34,311 bases of DNA from Candidatus Acidiferrales bacterium (GCA_030037435.1 JASHRI010000063.1:1-34311); one strand, 5' to 3'. Shown: positions 16,875-25,268, counted from the first letter of the stretch. The notes: generated by a model not told the origin, from the sequence alone. A program made the numbers and translations.

Positions 16875-16880
16875 ATTATA
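16875..16880 (-). promoter_or_regulatory. Possible -10 box for thiL
   Basis: TATAAT on the minus strand (ATTATA on plus) matches the -10 consensus exactly. No good -35 box lies 17-18 bases further upstream, so the promoter is only a candidate. Transcription would start near 16868, giving a leader of about 76 nt. Confidence 0.35.
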
Positions 16881-16942
16881 GAAGTCTTTTGCCCCGATAG
16901 GCGAGACCGGGAATGGCCTGTGGAAAACAGTGCGATCCGGGA

Positions 16943-16971
16943 TTGACGTCGGTGGGCACGGCGGCTAGAAT
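16943..16971 (+). promoter_or_regulatory. Sigma-70-type promoter for the M23 peptidase gene
   Basis: TTGACG (16943-16948), a 17-base spacer, and TAGAAT (16966-16971). Both boxes match the consensus in five of six positions. The start point would be near 16978, about 120 bases before the ATG. The intergenic region 16793-17097 holds this and the thiL -10 box back to back and no gene. Confidence 0.65.
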
Positions 16972-17097
16972 GCGCGTGGTTTCGAACCAAGGCCCTCGGT
17001 TCAAACTCTGAATTCACGTGGGTTGCAGTCAGGCTGGAAGCCGCGAAAGGTCACGCAGCTTCCGCCCCGTTTTGGCGAGTTTCGGCGAAGAAATTTT

Positions 17098-17997
17098 ATG
17101 AAGGGAAAATCCTACACGTTTTTTATTGCGTCAAGCGCGACAGGCGGAGTCCGCCGCGTGCGGGTGCCCTTCTATGCTCTGCATGTGATAGCAGTCCTGG
17201 CGCTTGTAGGAGGCATCACCATTCTCGCAGGAATGGGGTCGTACTCGCGGATGTTGTGGAAGGCGACAAACTACAACTCGTTGCGTCGCGAACAGGACAG
17301 CCTGAAGAAGCAATACGTTGAACTTCAGGGCCAGGTGAAGGACACCAACCAGCGCTTGACCTCGCTCCAATCTCTCGCGGGCGAAGTAGCGATGGCGTAC
17401 GGCATTACGCGGTTTCATCAGACCCCGTTCGATTTGGCAGACGCTCAGGTTGAGCCCGATAGCGAATTCCAGGAATCACTCGATGAATTCAGCTACCTGG
17501 CGAAAAATGCGAACGCGGTGTCGATGTCCACCGGCGGGGTTCACCTGCTGCCGGCGGCGGAATTGAGTAGCCTTGAGGTCGCGCCGACCCTGTGGCCGGT
17601 TGTGGGCCGGATTACCGGTCATTTCGGCGAGCGCATGGATCCTTTCAGTGGTGAGGGTGCGTTTCACGCGGGACTCGATATCGCCTCGCACTACGGCGAC
17701 GAAATCCGCGCTACGGCAGATGGCGAAGTCACGGAAGTGGGCCGTCGCACCGGCTATGGCCGTCTGATCATCATCGATCATGGATTTGGCGTAACCACCT
17801 GGTACGGCCACCTGTCGGGATTCAATGTGCAGCCTGGCATGCACGTGAAGGCTGGCGACGTGATTGGCTACGAGGGCGATAGCGGACGCTCGACGGGCCC
17901 GCACCTGCATTATGAAGTCCGAATCTACAACACTCCTGTAAACCCCTGGCGTTACCTGCGCGGCATCAATCCGAATCCGACATCCACGGGCGATTGA
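17098..17997 (+). CDS. Membrane-anchored M23 family (LytM/DD-endopeptidase-like) peptidase
   Basis: The protein is 299 residues from ATG 17098. That start gives the typical MKGKSYTFFIASSATGGVRRVRVP opening; the earlier start at 17023 adds an unlikely basic peptide. A membrane segment (about 27-50, LHVIAVLALVGGITILAGMGSY) is followed by a coiled-coil stretch (about 60-95, LRREQDSLKKQYVELQGQVKDTNQRLTSLQSLAGEV). The C-terminal M23 zinc domain has HAGLDIAS (HxxxD), HGFGVTTWYGHLSGF and HLHYEVRIYNTPVNPW (HxH). All zinc and catalytic residues are present, so it is probably an active peptidoglycan endopeptidase on the periplasmic face rather than a degenerate EnvC/NlpD activator. A good promoter lies upstream. 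It ends 95 bp from the convergent MauE-like gene. Confidence 0.9.
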   Translation: MKGKSYTFFIASSATGGVRRVRVPFYALHVIAVLALVGGITILAGMGSYSRMLWKATNYNSLRREQDSLKKQYVELQGQVKDTNQRLTSLQSLAGEVAMAYGITRFHQTPFDLADAQVEPDSEFQESLDEFSYLAKNANAVSMSTGGVHLLPAAELSSLEVAPTLWPVVGRITGHFGERMDPFSGEGAFHAGLDIASHYGDEIRATADGEVTEVGRRTGYGRLIIIDHGFGVTTWYGHLSGFNVQPGMHVKAGDVIGYEGDSGRSTGPHLHYEVRIYNTPVNPWRYLRGINPNPTSTGD

Positions 17998-18092
17998 TTC
18001 CAGGTATTTCAGCACGCCCCATTCCCTGCCGTCGACACCCTTTGTGGGATTAACTGCCTCTTCACAATGGCTGCGACCACGGGGAGGAATGG

Positions 18093-18731
18093 TCAGCGGA
18101 CGGCAGACGACTGGTCGGCGTTTTCAATCGAGGACGCGTCCGGAATTGGCGCATTCGGGGGATTCCTGCGAATCCAGAAAGCGCCAATTGTAACCAGCAC
18201 TGCCGGCAGAAGAAACCTTAGCCCATCGCGAAGCAGAGCCGCTGGACCAACCTGCTCCGGCGGTCCAATTCCGCAACCGCAGTCGATTTTCAAGCCGCGC
18301 AGATAGGCAGAAGCAATCGCGATTATAAATCCGCAGATCGTCACGCTGGCGATCAGCGATGAAAACCGGCGCAAGATATTGCTGATCAGCCAGACACCCA
18401 GGAACAACTCGAAATACGGCAGGATGTGGGCAACCGTGTTAGCTGCCGCCGGCGAAAGGACCTGGTAGGAATCTACCTGGATAGCAAAGGATGCCAAGGA
18501 TATTCGCACCGATGAAGGCCACGACCAAGCCATCCCAGCGAGCGGCTTCATCTTTCCGTAGGCAGCGGCCAGAAATATAGCTCCCACGACAAAGCAGCCC
18601 AAGACCAGCAGAATCCTGATCAACTTCCGGCGCACTGGAGGCTTCACGAAGAGCGATGCAGCGAACCCTGCCAGCAGAACGCCATATGCGCAATACCACA
18701 GCACATTCAGAAGGGATCCCACGTTGGCCAT
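18093..18731 (-). CDS. MauE/DoxX-like redox-associated membrane protein
   Basis: The product is 212 residues with about five membrane helices. It has the MauE-type pattern: AAAYGKMKPL after the second helix, a helix with LPYFELFLGVWLI, and LRGLKIDCGCGIGPPEQVGP carrying Cys151 and Cys153 at the membrane edge. MauE-family proteins (named from methylamine dehydrogenase maturation) are thought to help form or shuffle disulfides in periplasmic proteins. It is the third gene of a leftward cassette, 19 bp after the second DsbA-like gene. The likely role is electron exchange with those proteins, which is inference from context. The N-terminal 20 residues also contain Cys14. Confidence 0.78.
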   Translation of the reverse strand: MANVGSLLNVLWYCAYGVLLAGFAASLFVKPPVRRKLIRILLVLGCFVVGAIFLAAAYGKMKPLAGMAWSWPSSVRISLASFAIQVDSYQVLSPAAANTVAHILPYFELFLGVWLISNILRRFSSLIASVTICGFIIAIASAYLRGLKIDCGCGIGPPEQVGPAALLRDGLRFLLPAVLVTIGAFWIRRNPPNAPIPDASSIENADQSSAVR

Positions 18732-18750
18732 CTAGCTCCCTCGCCGCACG

Positions 18751-19488
18751 CTATTGGGCAAGCAGCGAATCGAAGAATTGCTTCAGGATCTGCCAGGATA
18801 CCGCTCCCCACGCGGGCGGCAGGCGCTGACTTTTATAAACGATCTGGTAGGTCGGCGTATAGTTCACGGGAATCTTGTAGCCGAGCTCGATGTCTTTGAC
18901 GATGTCCTGGTCAATGGCGCAAGGGTGCGCGCCGGGAGGAAGCGGAGCGCCTCGATTCGCCTGGGCCTGCGGCGCTGGTCCCGGGCACGCGTTGACGATT
19001 GCCTCGATGCGATGAAAGTCGGAGCCCGAGATCGCGGCAGCGACGAATTTCTGCATGTTGCCATCCGCATCCCAGGCGCTTTGATTGTCGTAAAGCGCCG
19101 CCTCCACAGCGCCGAAATCCCCGAACATCGCCGCTGCATTAGCCCAACGGGCCGCCTGGCCTGAGTATTTGTGCTGCTGCAACGGAAAATCGTGATGAAC
19201 TAAGTACACCTTCCCGGATGCCACATAGTCGCTGATCAACTGCTTCAATGTCGCTTCATAGAGCTCGCGGCAGGACGGACACTGGTAGTCGGTAAAGATC
19301 TCCATGGTGATCGGAGCGCTGCGCGATCCGTAGGTCTTGACCGGCGCTGAGGGACTGTCGCTCTTCGTGTGCTGCTGCGTGGCCGGCGGTCCAGCGTACA
19401 CCAGAGAAGCCACAACCGAGATTCCCGCAAGGGCGAGGATAGCCAGCGGTAGGATTCGCCTCAGCCCTCCAGGCGCGGTAGCACTCAT
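18751..19488 (-). CDS. DsbA-like thioredoxin-fold protein (second of tandem pair)
   Basis: This is a 245-residue exported protein. The N-terminal hydrophobic segment (ILPLAILALAGISVVASLVYA) acts as a signal or anchor. The thioredoxin domain then begins TMEIFTDYQCPSCRELYE with a CPSC redox centre (Cys70, Cys73), followed by a helical insert and a cis-Pro loop (PVNYTPTYQIVYK). A second cysteine pair lies in the insert (NACPGP...HPCAIDQDI). YLVHHDFPLQQHKYSGQAARWANAAA matches the DsbA/Com1-like family. It is a clear paralogue of the next gene upstream and 39 bp separate them. It is probably a periplasmic thiol oxidase or reductase paired with the MauE-like protein. Confidence 0.86.
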   Translation of the reverse strand: MSATAPGGLRRILPLAILALAGISVVASLVYAGPPATQQHTKSDSPSAPVKTYGSRSAPITMEIFTDYQCPSCRELYEATLKQLISDYVASGKVYLVHHDFPLQQHKYSGQAARWANAAAMFGDFGAVEAALYDNQSAWDADGNMQKFVAAAISGSDFHRIEAIVNACPGPAPQAQANRGAPLPPGAHPCAIDQDIVKDIELGYKIPVNYTPTYQIVYKSQRLPPAWGAVSWQILKQFFDSLLAQ

Positions 19489-19527
19489 CTTGATGGGCTC
19501 GCTGGGTTAAACAACGTTCGAGGGCTC

Positions 19528-20262
19528 CTACTGCTTTAGAAGTGAGTCGAAAAACTGCTTCAAGATTGGCCACGAAACCACTCCCGATCCCGCCGGAAGT
19601 CGCTGGCCCTTGTAGATGATCACGTATGTGGGCGTGGCCTGCACGGGAATACGATTCCCCAGCACGCGATCCTGGTCGATCGAAGAGTCGAGCGCACAAG
19701 TATCGTCCGGAGCGTCCGGGCGCGAGCTGAAGTCGCAGCCGGTCATCAACTTTTCTATGCGCTTCATGTCAGACGCCGGCACTGCGGCTGCAATGTATTT
19801 CTGGATGTCGCCGTCGGCCGCCCATGCGGATTGGTTGTCGTAAAGGGCCGCTTCGGCGATCTGAAAATCCCCCACTCGGGCTGCCGCGTTGACCCAGCGT
19901 GCCGCTTCATATCCATACTTGTGCATCGGGAGCGGAAAATCATGGTGTACCAGATAGACCTTGCCCGAAGCGACGTAGTCGTTGATCAAAGGTCGGAGCG
20001 TTTCCTCGTACAGGTTTCGGCAGGATGGGCATTCGTAATCTGTGTACACTTCCATCGTAATGGGAGCGCTGCTCGAGCCATAGCTCTTGACCGGCGACGT
20101 CACCGCCTCCACAGCATTGGCGCGCGCATGCGTACCGGTCGTTTTGGCGCGAGCTGTGCCCCCCAGCGTCACCAGCGAGATCGTCCCTAGGATGAGGAGT
20201 GTGGGCCGCCATCCCGATCGCCAGGATTTGATTGCACGGGCTGAATTTGTTGGATCTTGCAA
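19528..20262 (-). CDS. DsbA-like thioredoxin-fold protein (first of tandem pair), TTG start
   Basis: The gene encodes 244 residues. The start is TTG at 20262, supported by a strong AGGAGGT (20273-20267) with a 4-base gap. No ATG fits better. The signal segment (PTLLILGTISLVTLGGTARA) precedes the thioredoxin domain with YTDYECPSC (Cys78, Cys81), VHHDFPLPMHKYGYEAARWVNAAA, a helical insert with a second Cys pair (GCDFSSRPDAPDDTCALD) and the cis-Pro loop VQATPTYVIIYKGQRLP. The C-terminus SWPILKQFFDSLLKQ is almost identical to that of its downstream paralogue, which indicates tandem duplication. It heads the leftward DsbA-DsbA-MauE cassette and faces dnaK across a 350-bp divergent region. Confidence 0.86.
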   Translation of the reverse strand: MQDPTNSARAIKSWRSGWRPTLLILGTISLVTLGGTARAKTTGTHARANAVEAVTSPVKSYGSSSAPITMEVYTDYECPSCRNLYEETLRPLINDYVASGKVYLVHHDFPLPMHKYGYEAARWVNAAARVGDFQIAEAALYDNQSAWAADGDIQKYIAAAVPASDMKRIEKLMTGCDFSSRPDAPDDTCALDSSIDQDRVLGNRIPVQATPTYVIIYKGQRLPAGSGVVSWPILKQFFDSLLKQ

Positions 20263-20304
20263 AACTACCTCCTCGTGGTTCCTTCAATGGGTCGCGGAAC
20301 ACGT

Positions 20305-20310
20305 ATTGTA
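20305..20310 (-). promoter_or_regulatory. Possible -10 box for the dsbA-like cassette
   Basis: TACAAT on the minus strand, five of six consensus bases, 42 bases before the TTG start. No matching -35 box is seen. The rest of the divergent region to 20510 shows no other clear element. Confidence 0.3.
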
Positions 20311-20518
20311 GCGCGATTTCCGCGGGGCGGTGCTTCGATGTGGCCGGCTGCCTTCAAGAATCACAATATCGTACAGATCAGCAACTAAAGATGCCGCTAG
20401 GCCGCGGACGGATTGCTGCTCCCTCGCAGGATGTGGAGTTTAATCGAAATCTCCGGACTGCAGCCGCAATGTACCCGTAAGCAACACATAATGCAATAGA
20501 TGTATCGCAGTCAGAAAA

Positions 20519-20539
20519 CTTGACAATAATAGACTCAAC
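20519..20539. promoter_or_regulatory. HAIR-like HspR operator upstream of dnaK
   Basis: CTTGACA-ATAATAG-ACTCAAC compares with the HAIR consensus CTTGAGT-N7-ACTCAAG. The left arm matches 5 of 7, the right arm 6 of 7, and the spacer is exactly 7. It covers the -35 box, so a bound HspR would block RNA polymerase. hspR is the third gene of the operon, which makes autorepression with DnaK as co-repressor likely. No CIRCE element is visible. Confidence 0.68.
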
Positions 20540-20548
20540 GTGTATCAT
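20520..20548 (+). promoter_or_regulatory. Sigma-70-type promoter for dnaK
   Basis: TTGACA (20520-20525), a 17-base spacer, TATCAT (20543-20548). A consensus -35 and five of six -10 bases make it the strongest promoter in the window. Transcription would start near 20555, giving a leader of about 58 nt before the ATG at 20613. Confidence 0.78.
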
Positions 20549-20612
20549 GCGGTCGTGCCGCGAATGCGGACTAGTGGGCAAGCGTCGGCGACAGATTTTA
20601 GGAGCGGAATCC

Positions 20613-22571
20613 ATGAGTAAGATTATTGGCATTGACCTCGGCACCACGAATTCGGTGGTAGCCGTGATGCAGGGCGGCGAACCTGTGGTAATCCCCAATC
20701 AGGAAGGCGCACGCACCACTCCCTCGGTGGTCGGCATCACAAAGAGTGGCGAACGTCTGGTAGGCCAAGTGGCCAAGCGCCAGGCAATTACCAACCCGGA
20801 GAATACGATCTATTCGATCAAGCGGTTTATGGGCCGCCGCTACGACGAAGTGACCGAAGAAATGAAGATGGTGCCCTATAAGGTCGTCGCGCAGGGCGAT
20901 CATGTGGCGGCAATGGCGCAGGGCAAACCATATAGCCCTCCGGAAATTTCGGCGATGATCCTGCAAAAGCTCAAGCTGGCCGCAGAAGACTTTCTTGGCG
21001 AGAAGGTGACAGAAGCCGTGATCACGGTGCCGGCCTATTTTAACGATGCGCAGCGCACCGCGACCAAAGATGCGGGAAAAATTGCAGGCCTTGATGTGAA
21101 GCGCATCATCAACGAGCCCACAGCCGCCGCTCTGGCCTACGGCCTTGATAAGAAGAAGGACGAAACGATCGCGGTGTACGACTTTGGTGGCGGCACGTTT
21201 GATATTTCGATCCTGGAGGTCGGCGAGGGCGTTATCGAAGTGAAGGCCACGAACGGCGATACGCACCTGGGAGGCGACAACCTCGATCAGCGCATCGTCG
21301 AATGGTTGATCGATGAGTTCAAAAATGACGAGGGACTCGACCTGCGCAGCAAGGGCAATGAGATGGCGTTGCAACGCCTGCGGGACGCGGCCGAGCGCGC
21401 CAAGATCGAGCTTTCGACGACGATGGAGACGGAAATCAACCTTCCATTCATTACGGCAGACGCATCCGGTCCCAAGCACATGGTGAAGAAGCTCACCCGC
21501 GCCAAGCTCGAGGCGATGGTGGGTGACATCGTCAAGCGCTCGGTTGAACCCTGCAAGCTGTGCATGAAGGACGCAGGAGTCGACGCGAGCAAGATCAACG
21601 AAGTGGTGCTCGTCGGCGGCCAGACGCGCATGCCGATGATCCAGGCGCTGGTGAAAGAACTGTTCGGTCGCGAAGGCCACAAGGGCGTCAATCCGGACGA
21701 AGTCGTGGCGGTCGGCGCGGCAATTCAGGGCGGCGTGCTGGGCGGCGAGGTGAAGGATATCCTGCTGCTCGACGTGACTCCGCTGTCGCTTGGCGTCGAA
21801 ACTCTCGGCGGTGTGACGACCGTGCTCATCCCGCGCAATACCACGATTCCGACGCGCAAATCGGAGACGTTTTCGACCGCGGCGGACAATCAGACATCGG
21901 TCGAGATCCACGTGCTACAGGGCGAGCGGCCCGTGGCAAGCGGCAACCGGTCCCTCGGAAAATTCCAACTGATCGGAATCCCGCCAGCGCCACGTGGCCT
22001 GCCACAGATCGAGGTGACGTTCGATATCGACGCGAACGGCATCCTCAATGTGTCCGCTAAGGACACGGCAACCAACAAAGAGCAGAAAATCACCATCACC
22101 GCTTCGACGGGCCTTTCGAAAGAAGAGGCCGAGCGAATGAAGAAGGAAGCCGAATCGCACGCCTCGGAAGACAAAGCGCGCATGTCGGAAGTCGAGGCTC
22201 GCAATCGTCTGGATGGGCTGGTCTATCAGACGGAGAAGCTGATCAAAGAAAACCGCGAAAAACTTGCCGAAGACGATGTGAAGGCAGTGGAGGGCGCGAT
22301 CGAGGAAGCTCGGCGCGCACTCAGCGAAGGCGGCGTCGACAGGTTGAACGCGGCCACGGAGTCGTTGACCAAGGCGTCGCATCGAGTGGCCGAGTCGCTC
22401 TACAAGGCGCAGCAAAGCGCGGCGAGCGCGGCCGGCGGCGGTGGCGGCACTAGCAGCGGCGGTGGCACGCCAGGCGGATCGGAGCCCGGCGCAGGCCAGG
22501 GCGGCCGTGGGCAGGGCGATGTGGTCGACGCCGAGTTCGTGGACGTTGACGAATCGAAGAAGCCGAACTAA
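20613..22571 (+). CDS. dnaK: Molecular chaperone DnaK (Hsp70)
   Basis: This is an ATP-dependent Hsp70 chaperone of 652 residues, a normal length. The ATG at 20613 has GGAG 8 bases upstream and gives [22 protein letters not shown]; the track start at 20520 is TTG inside the promoter. The ATPase domain carries [56 protein letters not shown] and [14 protein letters not shown]. The substrate domain starts after [19 protein letters not shown]. The C-terminal tail is a Gly/Ser-rich linker ending [17 protein letters not shown]. It is first in dnaK-dnaJ-hspR. No grpE is in the window. Confidence 0.98.
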   Translation: MSKIIGIDLGTTNSVVAVMQGGEPVVIPNQEGARTTPSVVGITKSGERLVGQVAKRQAITNPENTIYSIKRFMGRRYDEVTEEMKMVPYKVVAQGDHVAAMAQGKPYSPPEISAMILQKLKLAAEDFLGEKVTEAVITVPAYFNDAQRTATKDAGKIAGLDVKRIINEPTAAALAYGLDKKKDETIAVYDFGGGTFDISILEVGEGVIEVKATNGDTHLGGDNLDQRIVEWLIDEFKNDEGLDLRSKGNEMALQRLRDAAERAKIELSTTMETEINLPFITADASGPKHMVKKLTRAKLEAMVGDIVKRSVEPCKLCMKDAGVDASKINEVVLVGGQTRMPMIQALVKELFGREGHKGVNPDEVVAVGAAIQGGVLGGEVKDILLLDVTPLSLGVETLGGVTTVLIPRNTTIPTRKSETFSTAADNQTSVEIHVLQGERPVASGNRSLGKFQLIGIPPAPRGLPQIEVTFDIDANGILNVSAKDTATNKEQKITITASTGLSKEEAERMKKEAESHASEDKARMSEVEARNRLDGLVYQTEKLIKENREKLAEDDVKAVEGAIEEARRALSEGGVDRLNAATESLTKASHRVAESLYKAQQSAASAAGGGGGTSSGGGTPGGSEPGAGQGGRGQGDVVDAEFVDVDESKKPN

Positions 22572-22593
22572 GGGCGCGCCGTGCGTCTTTATC

Positions 22594-22622
22594 CCCTCGG
22601 GCCGGCAATGCCGGTTCGAGGG
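22594..22622 (+). other. 13-bp hairpin between dnaK and dnaJ
   Basis: CCCTCGGGCCGGC (22594-22606), loop AAT, GCCGGTTCGAGGG (22610-22622): 11 Watson-Crick and two G-T pairs. No T-run follows, so it is not a standard terminator. It lies in the 75-bp gap and may set the dnaK:dnaJ mRNA ratio through processing, stability or partial termination. Confidence 0.7.
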
Positions 22623-22646
22623 AGTTGGCTTCGATAACCTCAAGAC

Positions 22647-23816
22647 ATGCCAACGACAACAAAAACTGACTACTATGAGCTGCTAGGCGTCCCGCGCAAA
22701 TCGTCCGTAAAGGACATTCGCGCGGCCTACAGGAAGCTTGCCCGCAAATACCATCCGGACCTGAATCCAGGCGACAAATCGGCTGAGGAAAAATTCAAGC
22801 AGATTCAAGAAGCGTACGAAGTCCTTTCCGACAGCAAGAAGCGCCAGATGTACGATCAGTTCGGGTTCAATACGCCTGGCCCCGGCGGCGGTGCTCCGCC
22901 TGGAGCGGGCTATGGTGGCGTGCCGCCCCAGGACATCCATTTTGACTTTGGCGGCTTTGATTTTGGCGGAAGCGGCGCGGGCCCGGGCGGCGGCACCAGC
23001 TTTCGCGACCTTTTTAGCCAATTTTTCCGGGGAGCGAACGCTGCGCAAGAGGTGCAGGAACGCGAGGCGGGAACCGATCTGGAATATCAGATCGACATTA
23101 CCTTTGCGGAAGCAATGCGCGGCACCGTGAAAAAACTCAGCTTTACGCGCTTGGACGTTTGCCAAACCTGCCATGGCACGGGCGCAGCGCCGGGTGATGC
23201 GAAGACTTGCCCGACTTGCGGCGGCTCGGGACAAGTGACGCAAGTGAGCGGCAAGATGCGGTTCCAAATCACCTGCTCGCGATGTGGCGGAACGGGAAAG
23301 CTTCACACCGTTTGCCGCACTTGCGGGGGCGAAGGACGCGTGCAGCGCGTCGAGACGCTCGACGTTCGCATTCCACCTGGTGCGCACACCGGTTCGCGCG
23401 TTCGCGTCGCCGGTCACGGCAATGCGGGGTTGCAGGGCGGTCCGCCCGGCGACCTGTACATCATTACGAATGTTGAGCCGCATCCTTACTTTGAGCGGCG
23501 TGGCGACGATCTCTACACGGTCGTGCCCGTCACGGTAACAGAAGCGTCGCTTGGCGCCAAGGTTGAGGTCCCGACGATCGACGGTCGCGCGCAGGTGCGC
23601 ATTCCGCCGGGAACGAACAGCGGCAAGAAGCTCCGGCTGCGCGAAAAGGGCGCTCCATCGACACGGCAGCCGGGCAAGCGCGGCGATCAGATCGTGGAAG
23701 TCCAAGTAGTCGTGCCCAAACCGGAAGACGAGCGGGTGCGCAATCTCTTGCGCGAGCTGAGTAAAGTCGACCAGGAAGATCCGCGAAAGGATTTGTTCGC
23801 GCTCGCGACGGTGTGA
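22647..23816 (+). CDS. dnaJ: Chaperone protein DnaJ (Hsp40)
   Basis: This is the DnaK co-chaperone, 389 residues. The J domain at 8-73 has the HPD motif at 36-38 ([11 protein letters not shown]). A Gly/Phe-rich region (about 75-130: [14 protein letters not shown]...[18 protein letters not shown]) follows. The zinc region then has four CxxCxGxG repeats ([32 protein letters not shown]), and the C-terminal peptide-binding domains carry [17 protein letters not shown] and [33 protein letters not shown]. It is a complete type I DnaJ. The ribosome site is weak, so translation may depend on the upstream hairpin. hspR follows 31 bp later. Confidence 0.97.
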   Translation: MPTTTKTDYYELLGVPRKSSVKDIRAAYRKLARKYHPDLNPGDKSAEEKFKQIQEAYEVLSDSKKRQMYDQFGFNTPGPGGGAPPGAGYGGVPPQDIHFDFGGFDFGGSGAGPGGGTSFRDLFSQFFRGANAAQEVQEREAGTDLEYQIDITFAEAMRGTVKKLSFTRLDVCQTCHGTGAAPGDAKTCPTCGGSGQVTQVSGKMRFQITCSRCGGTGKLHTVCRTCGGEGRVQRVETLDVRIPPGAHTGSRVRVAGHGNAGLQGGPPGDLYIITNVEPHPYFERRGDDLYTVVPVTVTEASLGAKVEVPTIDGRAQVRIPPGTNSGKKLRLREKGAPSTRQPGKRGDQIVEVQVVVPKPEDERVRNLLRELSKVDQEDPRKDLFALATV

Positions 23817-23847
23817 GCCGGTGAACGGACGGCACTAGGAGAACGGA

Positions 23848-24246
23848 ATGACCGGGCGGCCCAGAAAAAAGGCGAAGGCCGGATATATGATCAGCGCGGT
23901 TGCCGAGCTCTACCGGCTCCATCCGCAGACGCTTCGTCTCTACGAACGCGTCGGATTGCTGACGCCGTCGCGCTCGCAGGGCAATACCCGCCTTTATACC
24001 GACGCGGACCTGGAGCGTTTGGAGATTATTCTCAACCTTACCCGCGAACTGGGTGTGAATTTGGCCGGCATCGAAATCATCCTTAACATGCGCGACAAGA
24101 TGGCCGAGATGCAGTCCGAGATGGAAGCGTTCATCAAATTCGTCCGCAGCGAGGTGGCGCACAGCATCACCACGGCTGGCCAGCGCACGCCCCGCCACGC
24201 GATTGTCCGCGCTGCGCCCCGCCATGCAATCCGCGTGGAGAAGTAA
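23848..24246 (+). CDS. hspR: MerR-family heat-shock repressor HspR
   Basis: The product is 132 residues with an N-terminal MerR winged helix: YMISAVAELYRLHPQTLRLYERVGLLTPSRSQGNTRLYTDADLERLEIILNLTRELGVNLAGIEIIL. The HPQTLRLYERxGL and NTRLYxxxDLExL segments and the short C-terminal coiled coil (about 75-110) are typical of HspR rather than metal-sensing MerR proteins; there is no cysteine. HspR represses dnaK operons by binding HAIR repeats, and such a repeat lies upstream of dnaK here. The ATG has AGGAG 6-7 bases upstream. The basic tail (RTPRHAIVRAAPRHAIRVEK) is unusual. It is third in the dnaK-dnaJ-hspR operon. Confidence 0.9.
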   Translation: MTGRPRKKAKAGYMISAVAELYRLHPQTLRLYERVGLLTPSRSQGNTRLYTDADLERLEIILNLTRELGVNLAGIEIILNMRDKMAEMQSEMEAFIKFVRSEVAHSITTAGQRTPRHAIVRAAPRHAIRVEK

Positions 24247-24312
24247 GCAGCCGGCGACAATACGGCTCGTCGAATTCCACAGGCGCTTAACTTTGCACAG
24301 GCTCCGGTCCGC

Positions 24313-24341
24313 TTGCACTGTCCGCTCGGCCCGAATATTCT
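24313..24341 (+). promoter_or_regulatory. Possible promoter giving a leaderless ATPase mRNA
   Basis: TTGCAC (24313-24318), 17-base spacer, TATTCT (24336-24341). Both boxes are weak. The start point would fall at about 24348, the A of the ATG, and no ribosome site is present. This suggests a leaderless transcript, with low certainty. Confidence 0.3.
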
Positions 24342-24347
24342 TTCTTC

Positions 24348-25223
24348 ATGGCTCGAAGCGACTGCCCCATCTGCCAGGGAACCGGCTGGAAGCTCGTCGA
24401 ACGCACCGCTGTTGGCGCTCAGCCTCTCGCCGTCGATAAACCTGGCGCTTCCGCCGCCGGTGAACCCAAGCTCCAATGGGCTGTGCCTTGCGATTGCACC
24501 AGCACAGACCGCACCAGCCGCGCCCTTGCCTCGGCCCGCGTCCCCGAGCGTTACCGACACTGCGATTTCGATAATTTTGAGACAGACAACGAAATCGAAG
24601 GCGTCTCGCGCGATCAAGTCGGCGCTTGGAATCGCAGCCTCAGCCAAGCCAAGATCGTCGTTCAGCGCTTTGCGGCCGATTTTTCGCCGGTGCGCGAGAC
24701 GCAGACTGAACACGGGCTGTTGCTGATCGGTACCTGCGGCGTAGGAAAGACGCACTTAGCCGTCGCGGCGCTCAAAGAGGTCACCCTGCGCGGCCATAGC
24801 GGCCTTTTCTACGATTATCGCGAACTGCTCAAGGCGATCCAGGACAGCTACAACGCCGAAAGCCAGTTTACTGAAATGGGCGTTCTCGAGCCCGTGTTGA
24901 AAACGGAGCTGCTGGTGCTCGACGACGTCGGCTCAAGCAAACCATCGCTCTGGGCGCTTGAGACCGTCGGCCACATTCTGAATACGCGCTACAACGAAAA
25001 AAGAATTACGGTGCTCACCACAAATTTCCTCGATGCCGAGAGTGCGAGCAACCCCGAGCCCTCTCGCGCGCCCGGCCTGCGCTCGCCCATCGCCGACGAC
25101 ACGCTCACCGACCGCGTCGGCAAACGCATCCGCTCCCGCCTCTATGAAATGTGCCGCACCGTGGAGATCTCCGCTCCGGACTACCGCAAAGAAATTCGCA
25201 ACATCAGCCGTTTCGCGCGTTAG
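24348..25223 (+). CDS. DnaC/IstB-like AAA+ ATPase with N-terminal cysteine motif
   Basis: This is a 291-residue ATPase of the DnaC/DnaI helicase-loader type. The N-terminus has CPICQGTG (Cys6, Cys9), identical in pattern to one DnaJ CxxCxGxG repeat, and CDC at 48-50, which together probably bind zinc. RVPERYRHCDFDNFETD is the usual segment before the AAA domain. Walker A is GTCGVGKTH (128-136), Walker B LLVLDDVGSS (188-197), and sensor/arginine regions (RITVLTTNF, LTDRVGKRIRSRLYEMCRTVEI) follow. No transposase is adjacent, so it is more likely a replication or recombination helper than an IS21 helper. It follows hspR by about 100 bp with no ribosome site. Confidence 0.8.
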   Translation: MARSDCPICQGTGWKLVERTAVGAQPLAVDKPGASAAGEPKLQWAVPCDCTSTDRTSRALASARVPERYRHCDFDNFETDNEIEGVSRDQVGAWNRSLSQAKIVVQRFAADFSPVRETQTEHGLLLIGTCGVGKTHLAVAALKEVTLRGHSGLFYDYRELLKAIQDSYNAESQFTEMGVLEPVLKTELLVLDDVGSSKPSLWALETVGHILNTRYNEKRITVLTTNFLDAESASNPEPSRAPGLRSPIADDTLTDRVGKRIRSRLYEMCRTVEISAPDYRKEIRNISRFAR

Positions 25224-25268
25224 TGGTGGCGTCCGCCAGATAGCGCGATAGCGCTAAATCGTCTCTCA

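Noticed and set aside
16793-16875. TPP riboswitch upstream of thiL
   Set aside because: The leader is only about 76 nt and lacks the conserved CTGAGA and related thi-box segments.
20461-20612. CIRCE element (HrcA operator) upstream of dnaK
   Set aside because: Looked for TTAGCACTC-N9-GAGTGCTAA and found no match; the HAIR-like repeat explains regulation better.
20598-21911. 437-residue minus-strand ORF opposite dnaK
   Set aside because: Antisense ORFs opposite dnaK are a known artefact of its codon use; the composition is His/Arg/Leu-rich and no start signal is seen.
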